From positions 6,512,588-6,576,587 of the forward strand of contig JANVCC010000049.1 in assembly GCA_025345505.1 (NCBI GenBank): a stretch of DNA of 64,000 nucleotides, in the 5' to 3' direction. Shown here one piece after another: positions 1-13,549 of the stretch (position 1 is the first letter of the stretch; every line of letters begins with the position of its first letter). Source of the DNA: Todiramphus chloris collaris. Lineage: Eukaryota > Chordata > Aves > Coraciiformes > Alcedinidae. Below the pieces are notes generated by a model. That model saw nothing but the letters and a program-made list of their open reading frames with translations, did not search any database and had not been told where the DNA came from. Made by a program: the position numbers and the translations under genes.

Positions 1-1209
1 AGACTAGCTCAAGCATTAATAAAAGCCAGTTGAAATGCCAGCTGCAAAACATGTTTTACAGTTCTTAATTGATCATTTTCTAAGAAAGAACCTAGTTTAT
101 TTCACAGAAATTAAGGAAAATGTCTTAGTAAGTTTGACGAGGTCAAGGCTTCCTTTGGCTACCTTAGGTAAGAGGCAACAGGATGAGGGTGTATTTATTT
201 AATTTTTTTTTTTTTACTTCTAGTTATTACCAACAGAACAGTTATTTTAGTACAGCTGAATGTCAGCTGCGTGATCAAACTGGTGATCACAATCCATACC
301 CCAGTGACCAAGCGTTTCTTCACAAAACTTTGTCTGAGGAACTTAACAGGCACTCGACAGTTTTATCAGAATCAAGGGATTGTGGCTTTAATCCAGCAAA
401 ACACTTAAATACATGAGAAACTTTGAGCATATTATAACAGTTCCACTGAAATCAATCAGACTGTGGATGCACTCAAGTGCTCTGTTGGATCTGTGCCTGC
501 AGGAATGGTGACAGAACTCTACCTCTTGTATTTTAAATATTGGTTCTCCATGGACTGTCCCTGAAGCATAATGATGAAATGGTATTGGGAAGTGTATGTG
601 TTGCTTGTGCTGTACTTTGTCTGTGGATAAATTGGCTTAGTTTTTCCATGATGCCTGTCTACTGAGGTTGTTGGCGCTAAATTAGCTGTGGAAAACAAAA
701 AAAATTATGGAGCAGTGTACCTCAATAATAGCTCTTATTTTTTACATGTTTTGTGAGTCATAAGTTGTTGGGGTCATAGGGAAGGTAGGTTGGTTTGCTC
801 TGTAATTTGTAGACATCAGAATTTTCAAGATGGAAATGGGAGCTGACAGAGGAGGGGTTGCACTTTTCAGGGTGGTTGAAGGCTTTTGATGGCAACTTGC
901 CTGGACTGCAGTGAAAACAGCCTCAAAAAGCTATGGGAGAAAGGACAGTGAAGGGGATCAGATCTTTGAGACAGTATGTCAAATTATCATAATACAGAGT
1001 GAAATAAAGGAGGAGAAAAAATAGCTCACAGCACATCAGATGCCAGATAACTGCAGTAGCCAGGAGTCGAGCAAAAGCTAACGTGAAGGGTCACGTTAAA
1101 ATCTCAAGCTATCAGGTTATTTTGTGGGGGAGGTGGGGGGAATTGAAATTTGTTACTGACTACCAGAGATAGAGGACTGTTGCAGACAAATAGGACATCT
1201 CAGTGCTGT

Positions 1210-1248
1210 GAAAAGAGAAGGGGAAAAAAAGAAAAAAAAAAAGAGAGA
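1210..1248. repeat. Purine tract (A/G only)
   Basis: About 39 consecutive purines, with G runs inside longer A runs. Read on the minus strand this is a long pyrimidine tract ending in CACAG, so it looks like a strong splice acceptor. No convincing exon follows it. Confidence 0.8.
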
Positions 1249-2258
1249 TGTGTGTAAAAGGATGTGGAGTTTCGACTCTTTTTGCTGAGGCAAGTCAAGA
1301 AAAAGATCATTTTCAGTGGAGTTACTCTGGAATAAGAGGGGAGAATCCAGCTCTGAGAGGTTTGTAATGGAATCAAATTGATCCAATTGGCAGAGAAGAA
1401 CTACATTTGAGCAGAAAAAATAACGTGCAGAACTTGTGCTTTTGAAGCACAACAAAGAACCACAATGGCCGAGCAGGACAATGAACAGGAGAAGAAAAAT
1501 CGCCCCAAGTGGTAGCAGCTGAAGGATGGCTTTAAATTTGACACGTGCAGAATGGTAATAGTAATTATGTTTTGTTCTTAGTGTTCGGAAGGGGAAAAAC
1601 CATTGAAGCAGGGTGACATAAAATCTAAGAATCAGGAGTGGGGCAGACCATGTAATTTAGAGCTATTTCAAAAGGATGCTAAATGGAAAGATGGAAAATA
1701 ATAGCAAGAGCTAAATTTTCCTTCTGCAAATGACAGCAGTTTCAGTCAGAGTCCTTTAAGTGCTTCTGGCAGTAAAAAATATAAAAGAAATGTTCTTTAA
1801 AAAAAAAGAGGTTTCAACCAACAATTGCATGTGTTGATAATGTAGGGATTTCTTGCCAATTTGTTCTGCATGGCTTCTTCTCTACAAATCACAATGCTGC
1901 TGGTGTTTCTACCTGTGTCTCAAAAACGTAATCCCAACAAACACGTATCACTGCTATGTTTAGCACCCTGAGAACCTTAAAACAAGTTGTAGTCAATATG
2001 AAATTAATATCATCAGGAAAAAAAGTTTATCCTAAGAAGTTAATTCACTGAATCTTTGCCAGATAAAATGTTGTGAACTTGAACGAATTAAGGATAAATT
2101 AAACAAATAAAAGAGATTGTAAAAAGGGAAAAGATTCAGTGATAGATTAAAAAAACCCCAACTGATTGGAGGTTTTGTAACGAAATTCATTTTCAGCTTG
2201 GATAGCATCCATCTAAAGATTTTCTTTTTTATACATCTTTCTCACTCCCACACCCTTT

Positions 2259-2276
2259 CCCCCCCCCCCCCCCCCC
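2259..2276. repeat. Homopolymer C18 run
   Basis: Eighteen consecutive C residues follow a T/C-rich stretch (2221-2258). A pure C run this long is rare in an A/T-rich background and is prone to length errors in sequencing and to slippage in vivo. The complementary G18 could form a quadruplex and the C strand an i-motif; this is inference. Confidence 0.9.
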
Positions 2277-5200
2277 AAATTAATAGCATAAAAGTCCCAG
2301 GCTGTGATAAGTCTTATTCAGAGCTATTTTGTGTTTGCTAAATGGGATGTGACAGGGATCTGAAACACTGCTATGCTACAGAAAATAATTAGTTGAGAAG
2401 TAACTTGATAATTTTACCACTGTGAAGAATGAATGGAAATCAACCTTCACTTTAATTATGTGCAAAGGAGAAGTATAATTACCTGCACAAGATACTAATC
2501 AGAGAAAATGATAATACATTCCTTTCTTATCTAGTAGATAGGAAACTAGTTTGCTTAATCTGTTCACCTCTGGTGTATCAAAGATAGCAAATTAGTTACT
2601 GCCGAGCTCTCTGTATTGTAAGGTTACTGGAATAATTTTGTTCAGTCCTTGAGCTAAATGCTTATGTAGTAATTTTGAAAAATAAAATTACCAACTGCTA
2701 TTTGAATATTTCAAAGTTAAAGGAGAAAGTCAAAATCGCTTTCTGCAGCTCCAGAATATCAACAAGCTGTGACAATGTAGATGTGAGGAGATAAGAGGGG
2801 GTCAAGAAGGTGTTTACCTCTGGCTAATTTGTGAAGACCCTCATGTTTCCTAAACATGGTTGCCAGAAGTGCTTCTTAAGAGTCTTTTTTATCTTGGCAA
2901 GATTATTGACTATTTATTCTTTTCTACCTTCTGTAAAAGTAAAATCAGAACATGATTCTTGAAAGTATAATTGTACTTCGGAAGCAGTGTTTGTGGTGTC
3001 AGACATCAAAAAGCTTCATTCCCAGCTCTTGAATGTCCATACTTAAATTAAACAGAGAAAAGTCAGTGCTCTTTTGTCTTCCTGTCACAAGCACAGGAGG
3101 CTTAACAGGCCAGTTTGATTCTGTTGCACAGGGGAAGATGGGATTTAAGGGGATTTTTTTCCAAGTTCCATCTCAGATGTATACCATGTAAATTAGTAAA
3201 AGTGAAGCCTGTTAGTTCCATCTGTGTGTGACATCAGCATGGCCAAGGAAATGCAGTGCCCAGGCACGTTTCCTCCAGTGAAGACCTAGGAGAAGGGTCT
3301 GCAGTGAGCTTTCTTGCAGCTGCCCTAATTTTTGGCTAATGAAGCTCTATAGCAGCTGAAGGCACCCTTGCGCCTGTCTCCATTAAAACACTGAAGAACA
3401 AATCAATAAAGTGAATTAGAAGATCATATAGTTTCATTATGGTGGCAGTCGGAGAACACCACAAGGTCAGAAAATATTACAAACTAGTATTGGGGCATTC
3501 CCTGTGTAATGAATCTTCTGACATCAGATCTATAGAAATCTGCTAAATACAATAGAGCTTTGACTGAGAGGAAAATGCTTACATGGTCACCATTTAAACA
3601 AAGTCCGTTTGTAACTTACTGGAAGTGTTATGTTCAGTTTATGTGAAAGTCTATTTAATCTTTGTCAAGGAGTTTCCACAGTCTGTATTTGCCTTCTCTT
3701 TAATCATTGAGAGGTCCTGTCTATATGCCTATGACACCTTCTGGGTCACCAGAATGTCAGTGGTAGCATCAAAAAGCCCCATCAGCTTAAGAGTCTGGAG
3801 AGGAAATAATGAAACTAAATTCTTCATTGTTCCCGTTTCCTCCTTTTAGTTATGTTGGTTTATTTGTAGCAGTAAAACTGTATCCAGTCTCAATGTTGGC
3901 TGGCGTAATGACATCATGCCAGATTGAACAAGAGAAAAGCATTAAATGCATGCCTTGCATCATCTCGGTCTTGGCAGAGTTGCACTAGAGGTGTCTTTGG
4001 CCCAGTGTGCACTTATCCAACAGGACATTCTGTATTGTCCGTGCTATTTAAAAACAAGGGGAAGTTTCTTATGCCAGGTTATTTCAAGACTCAGTACGTT
4101 CTGAAACTCAAGTGTGCTGGCAGAGTTGGTCGTGAATGTGGTGTAAATGTAGCTGAGACTGGCACAAAGGTGAGGTTGGCCTAGGAAGAGAACAGATATT
4201 AAAACAATAGTTCTGAAATTTGCTCTAGACTACCAGAGGAATATTTTCAAGGCATCTTACAATGATACCTCTGCATGTTTTTGGTAAAAACTAAATATAG
4301 CTTGACGTTGGTACCACCTCAACAGTGCAACATTGCACCATTGGCCATGGTCATGTATAGAATGAATGCAAAATAAGGGTGAACTCAAAAGACAGGTACT
4401 ATCTTACTAGTTCCTCTTCACAAAAGGATAGGACTTCTCTTTCCCCCTCTCTGTTTGAAAACTGTAATCATTGTCTTTCCAAGAAAATATGTTGCTTTCT
4501 GAGCTGAGAAAAAAAGTTTGGTTTTTTTTTCCCCTGTCTTTGACTTACATGGCAAGCTGCAGATGCGCAGCAGTAAGGACCAACTGAAAGCATCCCCTTT
4601 GATGGCATAACTTTCCCCTCTCCTTCCCTCCACCTCACTTGTGTTTTATGTACCTGTAACTCATTTTAGCTATCTCCAGTGTAGATTTTTTGAGGCAGAG
4701 ACTATTAAGTGTACAGTGATTAATACAATAGGCCCCTCATGCCTGCTTAGTACTTTTTAGCCACTACCATAAAATAAATTCCTGAAGAACTGACTCCAAG
4801 CCACTGAGATCTCTGCCTTTTCCACTGAAGTAGCAAACTCCTGCTACTTTTTTAGGAAACACTGTTATCTTTTTTGATTATTATTATTTGTGTTTTCTCT
4901 CTTCATCCAATTCAGAAAGAAGTTGATTTTTTTTTTTCCTTCAATCATTCTTGACCAGAACTGACAAGGAAGTGTCTGTTTACTTTGCTCCAGTCATTAC
5001 TAAGAGCATGCTAATTTTCTGTTTTCTTTCAATTTTTCAAAGAAACTTCTGTCTTCAGGTCTGATCCTCTAGTTCACAGATGCAGGATTTTCACTTTTAA
5101 AGAGAGTGTGAGCTTTTATACTGTGTTGCCACTGCCTCTCTATGCCTCCAAATTAAATTTAAGTGGTTTTCCTTGAAAAAACGGTTCTTGCTCTGTGAAA

Positions 5201-8200
5201 ATAAATCCAAATATTATGCTTTACACATTCATCCTAGAATCAAAGAGTCAAAGAAAATAATCAATCTGATTTTATTGCCTGTGTAATTAGTTATATGTCA
5301 TAAAAGATCAGATTGCATCTGGAGTTAATTCCTTGAGCTTCATCTTAAATTTCCTCATGAACATTAAATTAATCCTATATATCCTTTACATTTCCCCATC
5401 TGCAACTTTCAATAACGCTTCATTGCACATGAACTTCTCTTCTGAATCTTCTCAGATTTACCTCAGTGGCAATTAAGAATTGTTGTATTAACTCCATGTT
5501 CAGGGGACCAGATTTGTAGACTGTGTTTTCTCTTTTGATGGTTTTGTGCTTAAGTGCCAGGGATGATAAACTGGTGTGGGATATATGAATGTTAGATTAC
5601 TTTTTTTTTTCCTTGATTTAAATACTTGGCACCTTTTCTTCTCATAATTCTGTCCATAGAAGACCATTAGTCTGTTGTATCTCAGGGATTTTGGAAATTT
5701 AGTGATTTTTATTTTATTTCTGAGCCACTGATAACTTCCTGGGTTCTGTGCCGTGTTCCTGCTCACACAGCCTGCAGGGTTAAAAAAAACCCCAGCAAAC
5801 AAATAGTGGAAGGAAGCAGGAAAGAAGATTACCATCCCAAACAGAATGAACGTGGGTTGTATGCCTTTCTGAGCCTTGTCTGTCATTGAAAATAAAATCT
5901 TGGTTTTACTTTATGAGGAATAAATGGAGATGATAATGAGGGAGATTAAATAGGAAGTAGAACTGGGGAGACTTAGAGAAAATAGAAGTGGATAATGTCA
6001 GAAGTAGGAGACTTAAATTTTAGCAAGGAGAACTTAAAAGAGATATTAAGAAAAAATTTTTTTCTGGTCACGGCAGCTTTGAAGGTTATGGATTTTCAGT
6101 CACTGCAAATTTTTAAAAGCAACTCAGATAAACACGTCTCAGGGATGTCTTGGGTGTGGTTGTTCCTGCTTAGGTAGTGATACTGACTGTGCTATATCTC
6201 TGGATTAGCTTTACGTGACTTGGTAAGGTGGGAAGTAAATGAGATGGAAGACCAGGGATGAAGAACGAATGGAATTTAGAAGGTACAGTGAGGAGAACCA
6301 ATTGTTGAGTGGTTGTGATGACACAAGGACTGACAAAACCCAGGTTTGGCAACAAGTGAGACTATAGTAGAACAACACAGGATCAGTTTAGAGTTCCAGT
6401 TTTAGGACTTTGTAATAATATCATTGGAGGTGGTGGTGCTTCTCTAAGCTGTTTTTCCTCAAGTTTTTGCTTATGTTTGCTAACAATCAACTTGGTACAG
6501 ATTCCTGCTTGTCTTTCATATAGTAAGATCTGTCTCATCTTCTGTGTTCTTATCAGCACTGATGTGAGTTCATATAGCTGCTTTCAACCTCCCATTCATA
6601 GGAACAAGATTTAGAACATCTTTTCATTATCCAGTTGCATGGAATACATCACACCTTTTACTCTTCCTTTCTTTGTTGTGCTTCTCTGCCAAGCAAAGAC
6701 TTTTTCCTCAGTTCTATTTCTTGTCATCATCCCTATAAAAGCCAAGTTAACATGTTGCTATGTTTGCAAAGAGCCTTTAATTTGGATGATGCAAAAGGTA
6801 TGTGTATGTACATGTCCCTATATTCATTGAATGGTTACTTATTACATTAAGAGGTAACCAGGCAATTAACCAATTTACATGCACAACTGGTGGTACTGAT
6901 TGAACTAAGGAGCGTATGTTCAGTTTTTTGAATGTATACAGATTTACCACACACTGGAACTTCTGGTGCTGTTTTATATTATTGGCTATGTGGAGAAAAT
7001 GTTAAAAAAAAAATAAATTCAAGCTGTTTTCCAGATTAGATTAACAAACCCTTGGGCTCTTGCAGTAAGCCTTTAAGACAGGGTAGAAAGCTCTAGAAAT
7101 TGTATTATAAAATGGTTCTGTATGCAGTTTCTCATTTCAGTGAATCACAGACAATAGTGGGACTTCTTATCACCACACTTATCTCCTGCGAATACAAATG
7201 TATTAAGATGAGTTACGGTGTAATTACGATTGCTCTAGACAGATTTATTATGAAGTTACCAGATTGTTACCCCTAAAAAAGCCTGTCTTATTTCATGATA
7301 ATTATGCAAACTAGTGTCATTTTTGTGCACAAGTTCTTAACTGATAATAAAGCAGGCGCTCTGCCAGTTTAAATAAGCAGTAGAAATTAGTTACTCTCAA
7401 AGAAAGAAGAGATGGGAAGCATGTGATTTATGCTTACGAAATGTTCACCTGCAGAACATGCAGGTAAACAATTTAGAGGATGGGTTTTGGATGCAGAAAA
7501 AAGGCACAGATGGACAAGGGTACACAACACACAAAAGCTACTGAAGTAGTTCAAACTGAAAGACATCACACTTAGTGTGGTGTCCTTACATTTTGACTTC
7601 TAAGTACTGTTTAAAAATCAACTTATTTCAGTGTTCCGTCAGAGGGAGAGTGAGGGTTATAGCTCATTGTAGTTATTCATGCAGGCTTTTTTATAAACTA
7701 AACTGGAATTCATTTAGTCGTACATACTAGTTTCCTGTGATAACAAAATCTAAATTAAAGCTTTCCTGAGCGGAAGGGCAGCATTTCTAAATCAAACTCG
7801 GTGTCTGGCTCCATGGAAATTCATCACCAGTTTGTCAAGAGAAATAACCAGCCCAAAATGTTACCAGAAATTCAGAGTGAATCTGTGGATTCTGGAAGAG
7901 ATCTGCCACTTTCTTTCCTGTCATGCTCCGTTTTCACATTCCTCTGCTGCCAGCTTCAGATCGTATAAAGTGTTGAAGTACCATTAGAAAGTCTGTCTTG
8001 ACAATCTGACTAACCTGACCAGATGTGGGTAATATTGGGAAACTTGTGCTAAATCTGAACTAAAAAGGTTTTCCACCAAAGTTTGAATAGCAAAGGAACT
8101 GGGAAATAGTTGAGCTGAGGTTCTGGGAATGGCACCCTTGTTATTGGTGTTTTATCCACAAGCTTCCTTTCAAACTTTGGGACTTTGCCAGTTACTGTTT

Positions 8201-8724
8201 CAATCTGTATTCATGTCCTTCTATAAAAGTTAACATCTGGTGCTGATACTGACTTTTGCAATGACTTTGAGTATAACAATAGCTTTTAAAATCTCATCAC
8301 TTTTCAAAATAATATAAATAATTAACCTAAGAATTCGCTGAAAACACGCAAGGACACAACATGCCAGAAAGTTGTGTGAACACTGACAGAATAGATATTG
8401 AAGAAAGAAAACCTTTTAAAAAAAAAAACAAACAAAACCCAAACTGCAAATGAACCATTACCATCTGTCAGGTCAAGTCAAGATAAAGATACTGAAATTA
8501 GCACAAGTATAGCAGGAGCTATCTACCCCATCTTGAAGGAAGTCACCCTGGCCTCCCTGAGTATCTGCCTTGCATGTTCATCTAGGGAAAAGGGGACAAA
8601 TGACATCATGACTCGCCTACAGAAGTACAGTGCCACTTAACAAGGTTAATGCAATCAGGAACGTCCAATAGCAACTGTGCCTATTTCCCAGTATTTTATT
8701 TTTTAATATCTCCAAATTAAGGCT

Positions 8725-8835
8725 TCATGTGTTGTCGAACGGCAGCAGCTCGTCTGTGTCCCGAGAGAAGGATTTGATGGATTTGTTGCCCACTTGGTAG
8801 AAATCCACGGTAGTTTTACCTGTGTTTTTTTCTCT
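8725..8835 (-). other. CpG-rich patch with a short open frame on the minus strand
   Basis: Five CpG dinucleotides fall within about 75 bases (8735-8809) in a region that is otherwise almost free of CpG. On the minus strand a frame of about 36 codons is open and ends at TGA (complement of 8725-8727); it includes VDFYQVGNKS and SFSRDTDELLPF, which read like real protein. The minus strand just upstream is purine-rich (complement of 8822-8841), so the AG at 8821-8820 is a poor splice acceptor. On the plus strand a second frame is open for a similar length. It could be a decayed last exon, a fragment of a processed gene copy, or chance. I do not recognise the peptide. Confidence 0.15.
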
Positions 8836-9102
8836 TTAGTGTTTTTCTATATCTTGGGAATAAGGGATTCAGGTCACTTTACTGGCTGAATAGTAGTTTT
8901 GACGTTGCTCCAAATTCTGTTGCGGAGCATGTGAATAGAGCTCCCTGAAAGCCTCTCTTTCAGCTCATGGTCGTATAACTCCACTGGCCAGCGAGCATTC
9001 CTTTCTGCAAGATGATATATGGCGTTACTTAGGTCACCAGTTAATGTAACCTGTTGTCATAGAGAATGCAAGCACATTTTAAGAATCAAAAGCACATCTC
9101 TC

Positions 9103-9119
9103 AAAAAAAAAAAAAAAAA
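9103..9119. repeat. A17 homopolymer
   Basis: Seventeen consecutive A residues. I saw no retrocopy of a recognisable gene or SINE directly upstream, so it is annotated as a simple repeat. Confidence 0.9.
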
Positions 9120-11043
9120 GCCATTATTCATTATTTAGAAACTTCATAAATAATTGACTCTTGGTTAGGGAAGTGGATGAGGGTTTCATTGCGATAGGTT
9201 GGGGTGGGGTTTTTTTTGTAGAAGAGTAATGTATTTTTCTGAAATGGGTTTGCTGATGTATGTATCGCATACAGCCTGTTTACTTTGAAGAAGTAATAAA
9301 GCCAAGCATGTCTTGCTACACACTTTTGTCACCTGAGGTATTTTACACAATACTTCTTCCCTGATAACTAATCCCAAATCCTCTTTGCTGCTTTTTAGAC
9401 AAGTCATGCTGAGTTTTTTTACTTCCATGACAAAAGAAAGCTATTGGAAACTAAGTTGTTTATGGGGGAAAATATTTTATGCGTTGTATTTTTCTGATAC
9501 ATTTCACTTGATACTCTCAAGGCCCTTCATTTCATTCTGATAATTCAGAAATTGCAATTTCAGTTCAGATAATTCAGATAATTCGGTCGCAGATTTATTT
9601 ACAAGCAAATTTGACACATATCTTTGGAAGTAAAAATTTGCCAGCTTATCAATTAAGAGAGTTAATTTTGATAACATAGGGATTCTATTATTTATTGTAA
9701 TGGCTGTCTTTATACTGAAATCTTTACCTACTGGAAATGCCCAGCAGCACCAGCTATCCTCGCAGTATAATTTCAGATAGTTGTGCAGCACCGACTGCGT
9801 GTCTGTGTTTCTCCCAAGTACCACGGCATGCTTGAAAGGAGGCTGCACCCATTGTGTTCAGCAGAGTGTTTTGACAGAGAGAGTTCCCACCATGTATAAA
9901 ACTTTAAATTGTATTTTAAATTAAACTAAGCCTTATGTTGGTGGCAAGGAGACCATGTTGCTGAAAAGAGACATCATTTGTGACAAAAGCATTACAGACG
10001 TCGAATGTCAGACACTGTAAAACAGTTTCCCTTCTGCTTTAATTGAGTGCTTTCTCAAACAGCTGAACTTCAGAGGAAATTGCAGTAATTCCCATTTTTT
10101 TCACAAGCAGCTGAACTGCTTTAAACTTTATTTTAAAAAAAAAAAACCTGAACTGGGAGTTGTTTCGAGGTTCCCAATTTAAAGTATTTTTCTAGACTGT
10201 GATAAGGAAGACAAAATAGTTACCAGGAACAGCAGTAGGAATGAGTAACAGTAGTCAAAGGGATTTTAGTTACTATTTTAGCTATTTCTGTTACCGGGTC
10301 TTTTAAAATACTGATTTAAAGATGGTGAAGGAAATTACCACTTTTTTCCCCCCTCATTTCATTGCTTTTAAGATCTAAATTCCCCTTTTCTATTGTGTGC
10401 ACATGCATTTTTTTAGCTTGAGTGATCACCTGGCATTCAAAGATCAATGGGAAATGTTATACAACCATGTCATTACATACGTTTCAACAAGCAGATGCTA
10501 GTAAGAAGAGTTCTTTGACCAGTTTTTGAAGCTGTTGTCAAATTGTGGCTTAAACATCAGAAGAACATTCTGCACATTTACATAACCTCTACAAAGCTTG
10601 AAAAATTAATTTATGGTGAGCATCACTCAGCACTTGTTTCCAAGAGGAAAAAAAAACAAACCCCACAACAAAACGATGCAACTCTTTGAATGTCCTTTTC
10701 AGTAGTTGAGCTCGTATTTGTAAAATTGCAAAGATAATAATGAAGCAGATTAAAATTAACAGCAACTGCTTATGTGCAAGAGCCGGTTCGGATGAACACA
10801 TTACAGAAGTCACAGTGAATTAAAACCACGCAAAAATGTTGCAGGCTGGGATTGGAGTGGAATATAACGGTGTCATCCGTGAGGCTAGAAGCTGAAAACG
10901 GATACTGCAAATCTCTGCAGATGGGCATATGCTCTGTTGGTGGGTTTATGATGCGAACATCAAGGTATAACTCTCAGAATTGTTTTCTACCTGTTTTCTT
11001 CTTCTTCCACCTCCTCTGTTTTGAGAATGTCTCAGTTCAGTGC

Positions 11044-11062
11044 AAAAAAAAAAAAAAAAAAA
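11044..11062. repeat. A19 homopolymer
   Basis: Nineteen consecutive A residues, followed by GTAAGTAT. There is no recognisable transcript-derived sequence on the 5' side, so a processed pseudogene tail is possible but unsupported. Confidence 0.9.
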
Positions 11063-11335
11063 GTAAGTATCTAATTTGTAAACTTCAAAGTTGAGTGTTA
11101 AATTCAAAGTGGTGATGGACCGGAGAGCCTGTTCTGATCTAGATTAGTACTGTGTTTCCTTGTCTTTTAGAAGCCTGGAAAGAAGTACAATGCAGGTTTG
11201 GTTTTTTCCATGGTAAAAAAGGTTTCATAAGCTCTGAACTAAAGTGGTGAAAGCCTCACAATGTCTCCTCAGCCTGCCAGTGTTTCTTCCATTTTGAATC
11301 TGAATCTCAAAAGAATTGTTCTTTAGATTTTTCAG

Positions 11336-11400
11336 TTTTAAGGCCAGAAGGGGTTAGATAATCTAGTCTGACCTGCTAAATACCTCAGCTCTTTATTTAG
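11336..11400 (-). mobile_element. Degraded CR1-like LINE 3' fragment
   Basis: The segment holds AAGGCCAGAAGGGG followed by ATCTAGTCTGACCTGCTAAATA. That matches the pattern of older CR1-family 3' ends in archosaurs and turtles (CCAGAAGGGACC..ATCATCTAGTCTGACCTCCTG) as I recall it. It lacks the terminal ATTCTATG repeats and is much more diverged than the other CR1 copies in the window, so it is probably an older insertion. The element's 3' end points left, hence the minus-strand call. Confidence 0.6.
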
Positions 11401-12454
11401 TTGCTCTGTGTGTTCAATAACACGCACAATTTAAACTTATATTTCAAAAAGATCCTGAAACTGGGTTCAAAGGTGCACAGGCGGGGTTTCTGTCTTAGAT
11501 ACCAGCCCAGAGGGATAAATCTGTCTGTGTTTGGATTCTTTATCTTCCTTCTTTTCTCTCTGAAAATGAGGAGTTCAATTTGTAAATTCTGTGTTAGCTT
11601 CTTTGCCTCAAACACAGGAGGACAAGAAAATTAGAATTTCTTTCCAATGCAGTAGAAGAAACATTTTGATGTGTTCCAAATGCTAAAATGTCAAGGATAA
11701 AAGGGCCTGCTTTGTTTTTAATCCAGGAGAGAGTGAGTTAGAAAACTTAATATTAGCAGAACTGCTTTCCTGCATTCTTAAGCACTTCAATAAATGTGTT
11801 CTTGATTGGATGTAAACTTTCCCCTGTAGTGTTTGCAACCCAAGAGAATACTGAAGTAAAAAATCACTTTAAAAAGTTAGAGAACTGTAAGTGATTTTAT
11901 GTATATTCCAGTCTTTAGGGTCCTAATTTTTTCTGACTCGTATTAATTTTATTCCATATTTATAGCTTAAGTGAGAAGAGAATCAAATTCAAGAGGTCCA
12001 TAACTGTGTATAAATAATTACTGTTTATGAATATTACTACATGAATTATAAAGAGGATGGCAAATCAAGAGAGATGAAGTGGAAAAACTCCCCTGAAAGA
12101 TGCCTAGGTATTTAGCTCACAGTGGTTTATCAGGACTTAAAAAGTATGGGCAGTTTTTGTATTTTCTGCTTGTCTAGTTGTATGCTGTTATCAGTTGGGC
12201 CTCTTAAAGGAAATCCTCCCATCTAATTTCAGGCATTTAACTGAGGAGTTCATGTGAGCAAGGCAGTCACTGATTGTCTCCTGCTTAATCGTGAAGATAA
12301 ACAGACACCCTTAGCTTAGTTTTGTGTCCAGGGGAGGCTGAGGTCGCCCTTCATCTTGAAGGCTGAGTTTCTATGGCAGGGTGCAGCACTCATCACATAT
12401 TCCTCTCAGCAACACCAGAAGCAGTGCAGAGTGGCCCGGGTAGGTACAGCTACT

Positions 12455-12483
12455 CATATATGTGTACATATGTGTACATATGC
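12455..12483. repeat. Alternating purine/pyrimidine tract with a 10-bp tandem unit
   Basis: Twenty-nine bases alternate strictly between pyrimidine and purine, with TGTGTACATA present twice in tandem (12461-12480). The tract is internally self-complementary. Such tracts can form Z-DNA or a small cruciform; the pattern is visible and the structure is inference. Confidence 0.85.
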
Positions 12484-13549
12484 TCACCTGAGGTGATTCT
12501 TTCGCTGAGAACCACCCTGGGGTAGCTTGGGCAGTACCAGTCTAGTGTGGATAGCACTTAGAGTATGCAAGCTCAGTAGCTCAAAGGCATTTTGAGTATC
12601 GCTCACAGCTTTGCATTTGTGCCACACGGTTTTTACTTGTCTGCCAAATTTATCCTTAATAGGGTGGGAAATCTTATTTCAATCTACATGTAAAGATGTA
12701 GGAAGTGGCAAAGCTGAAAGAAGCCTAAAGGAGTATTGCGCCTTGTGCCAATTCTCTAAGGCACTGTATGAATTAGTACCAATTTTCACCCCAAATGTAT
12801 GCAGTTAATGTTATTCACCTGTAATAGTTACTTGTTTGGGAGGGTCCCTGTGATGAAGGGACTATTTAAGAGTTTCCAGTAGCCAGGGATAATGTTTGAT
12901 TTATTTTTTTTTACAAAAGACTCTGTAACATATTTATATATACATTAAATTCAGAATGCTGAATGTTATCTTAGATACTTTTGTCTTTCAATAAAGTGAC
13001 CTGTTCCCATCTGGATTTAACTCAGTCTTGCTAAGTTTGCAAACTCTGATGAAATTGGGCACAAAATACAATGAACAGCTGCACTGTGCCTTGAATTCTT
13101 TGCACAGAGCACAGCACATTGAGCCAAGAAGCCAGAAATGGGAGATTCTCACCCACCTCTAGGTGTCAGATTGTTTCATTCTTGTATATTGGTATTTTTA
13201 TGGCAAGATGGTGGCCCTGTTTGTATACCTAGGAGTGCAAGACAGGACATTAAAGCCCTTGTGACTGGATCAGCTACTTACACCATCTGGGGAACACACA
13301 GGAGAAAGAGGCTGCTGACCACAGAGCACAGGAGGAAAGAAAGAGTAGCCATGAGGGAACAATTCTCTGCCCTCCACATCTAACACCATTTCCAAGTCCA
13401 CACATATCCTGAAAGAAATAGGCTATACCCTGTAGTAGGTTGCTATAGAAAGGTTGCTCTTAGAGCCTTGTACCTCTAAAATTCTCCACCCATGCCTGTG
13501 ATCAGATGATACTGTAAAATAGCTGGCTTGTGCCTGTGGAGAACATATT

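Larger units (their letters stand above)
1..11335. other. A/T-rich non-coding stretch, no supported gene
   Basis: I find no gene here that I can support. The sequence is A/T-rich and CpG-poor, and open frames are short (128 codons or fewer) with no recognisable domains. It contains a mixed purine tract near 1210-1248, an 18-base C run near 2259, an A17 run at 9103-9119, an A12 run at 10135-10146 and a CpG-rich patch near 8725-8835. Segments such as 2380-2520 and 7180-7330 read like ordinary A/T-rich single-copy DNA and could include conserved enhancers, but nothing in the sequence alone shows that. Intron and intergenic DNA cannot be told apart here. Confidence 0.7.

Noticed and set aside
1153-1455. 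Minus-strand frame containing CPICL, reminiscent of a RING finger, after a strong pyrimidine tract
   Set aside because: The frame stops 11 residues later, with no second Cys/His pair, and the preceding residues come from translating the poly-purine tract. A chance match to a five-residue motif.
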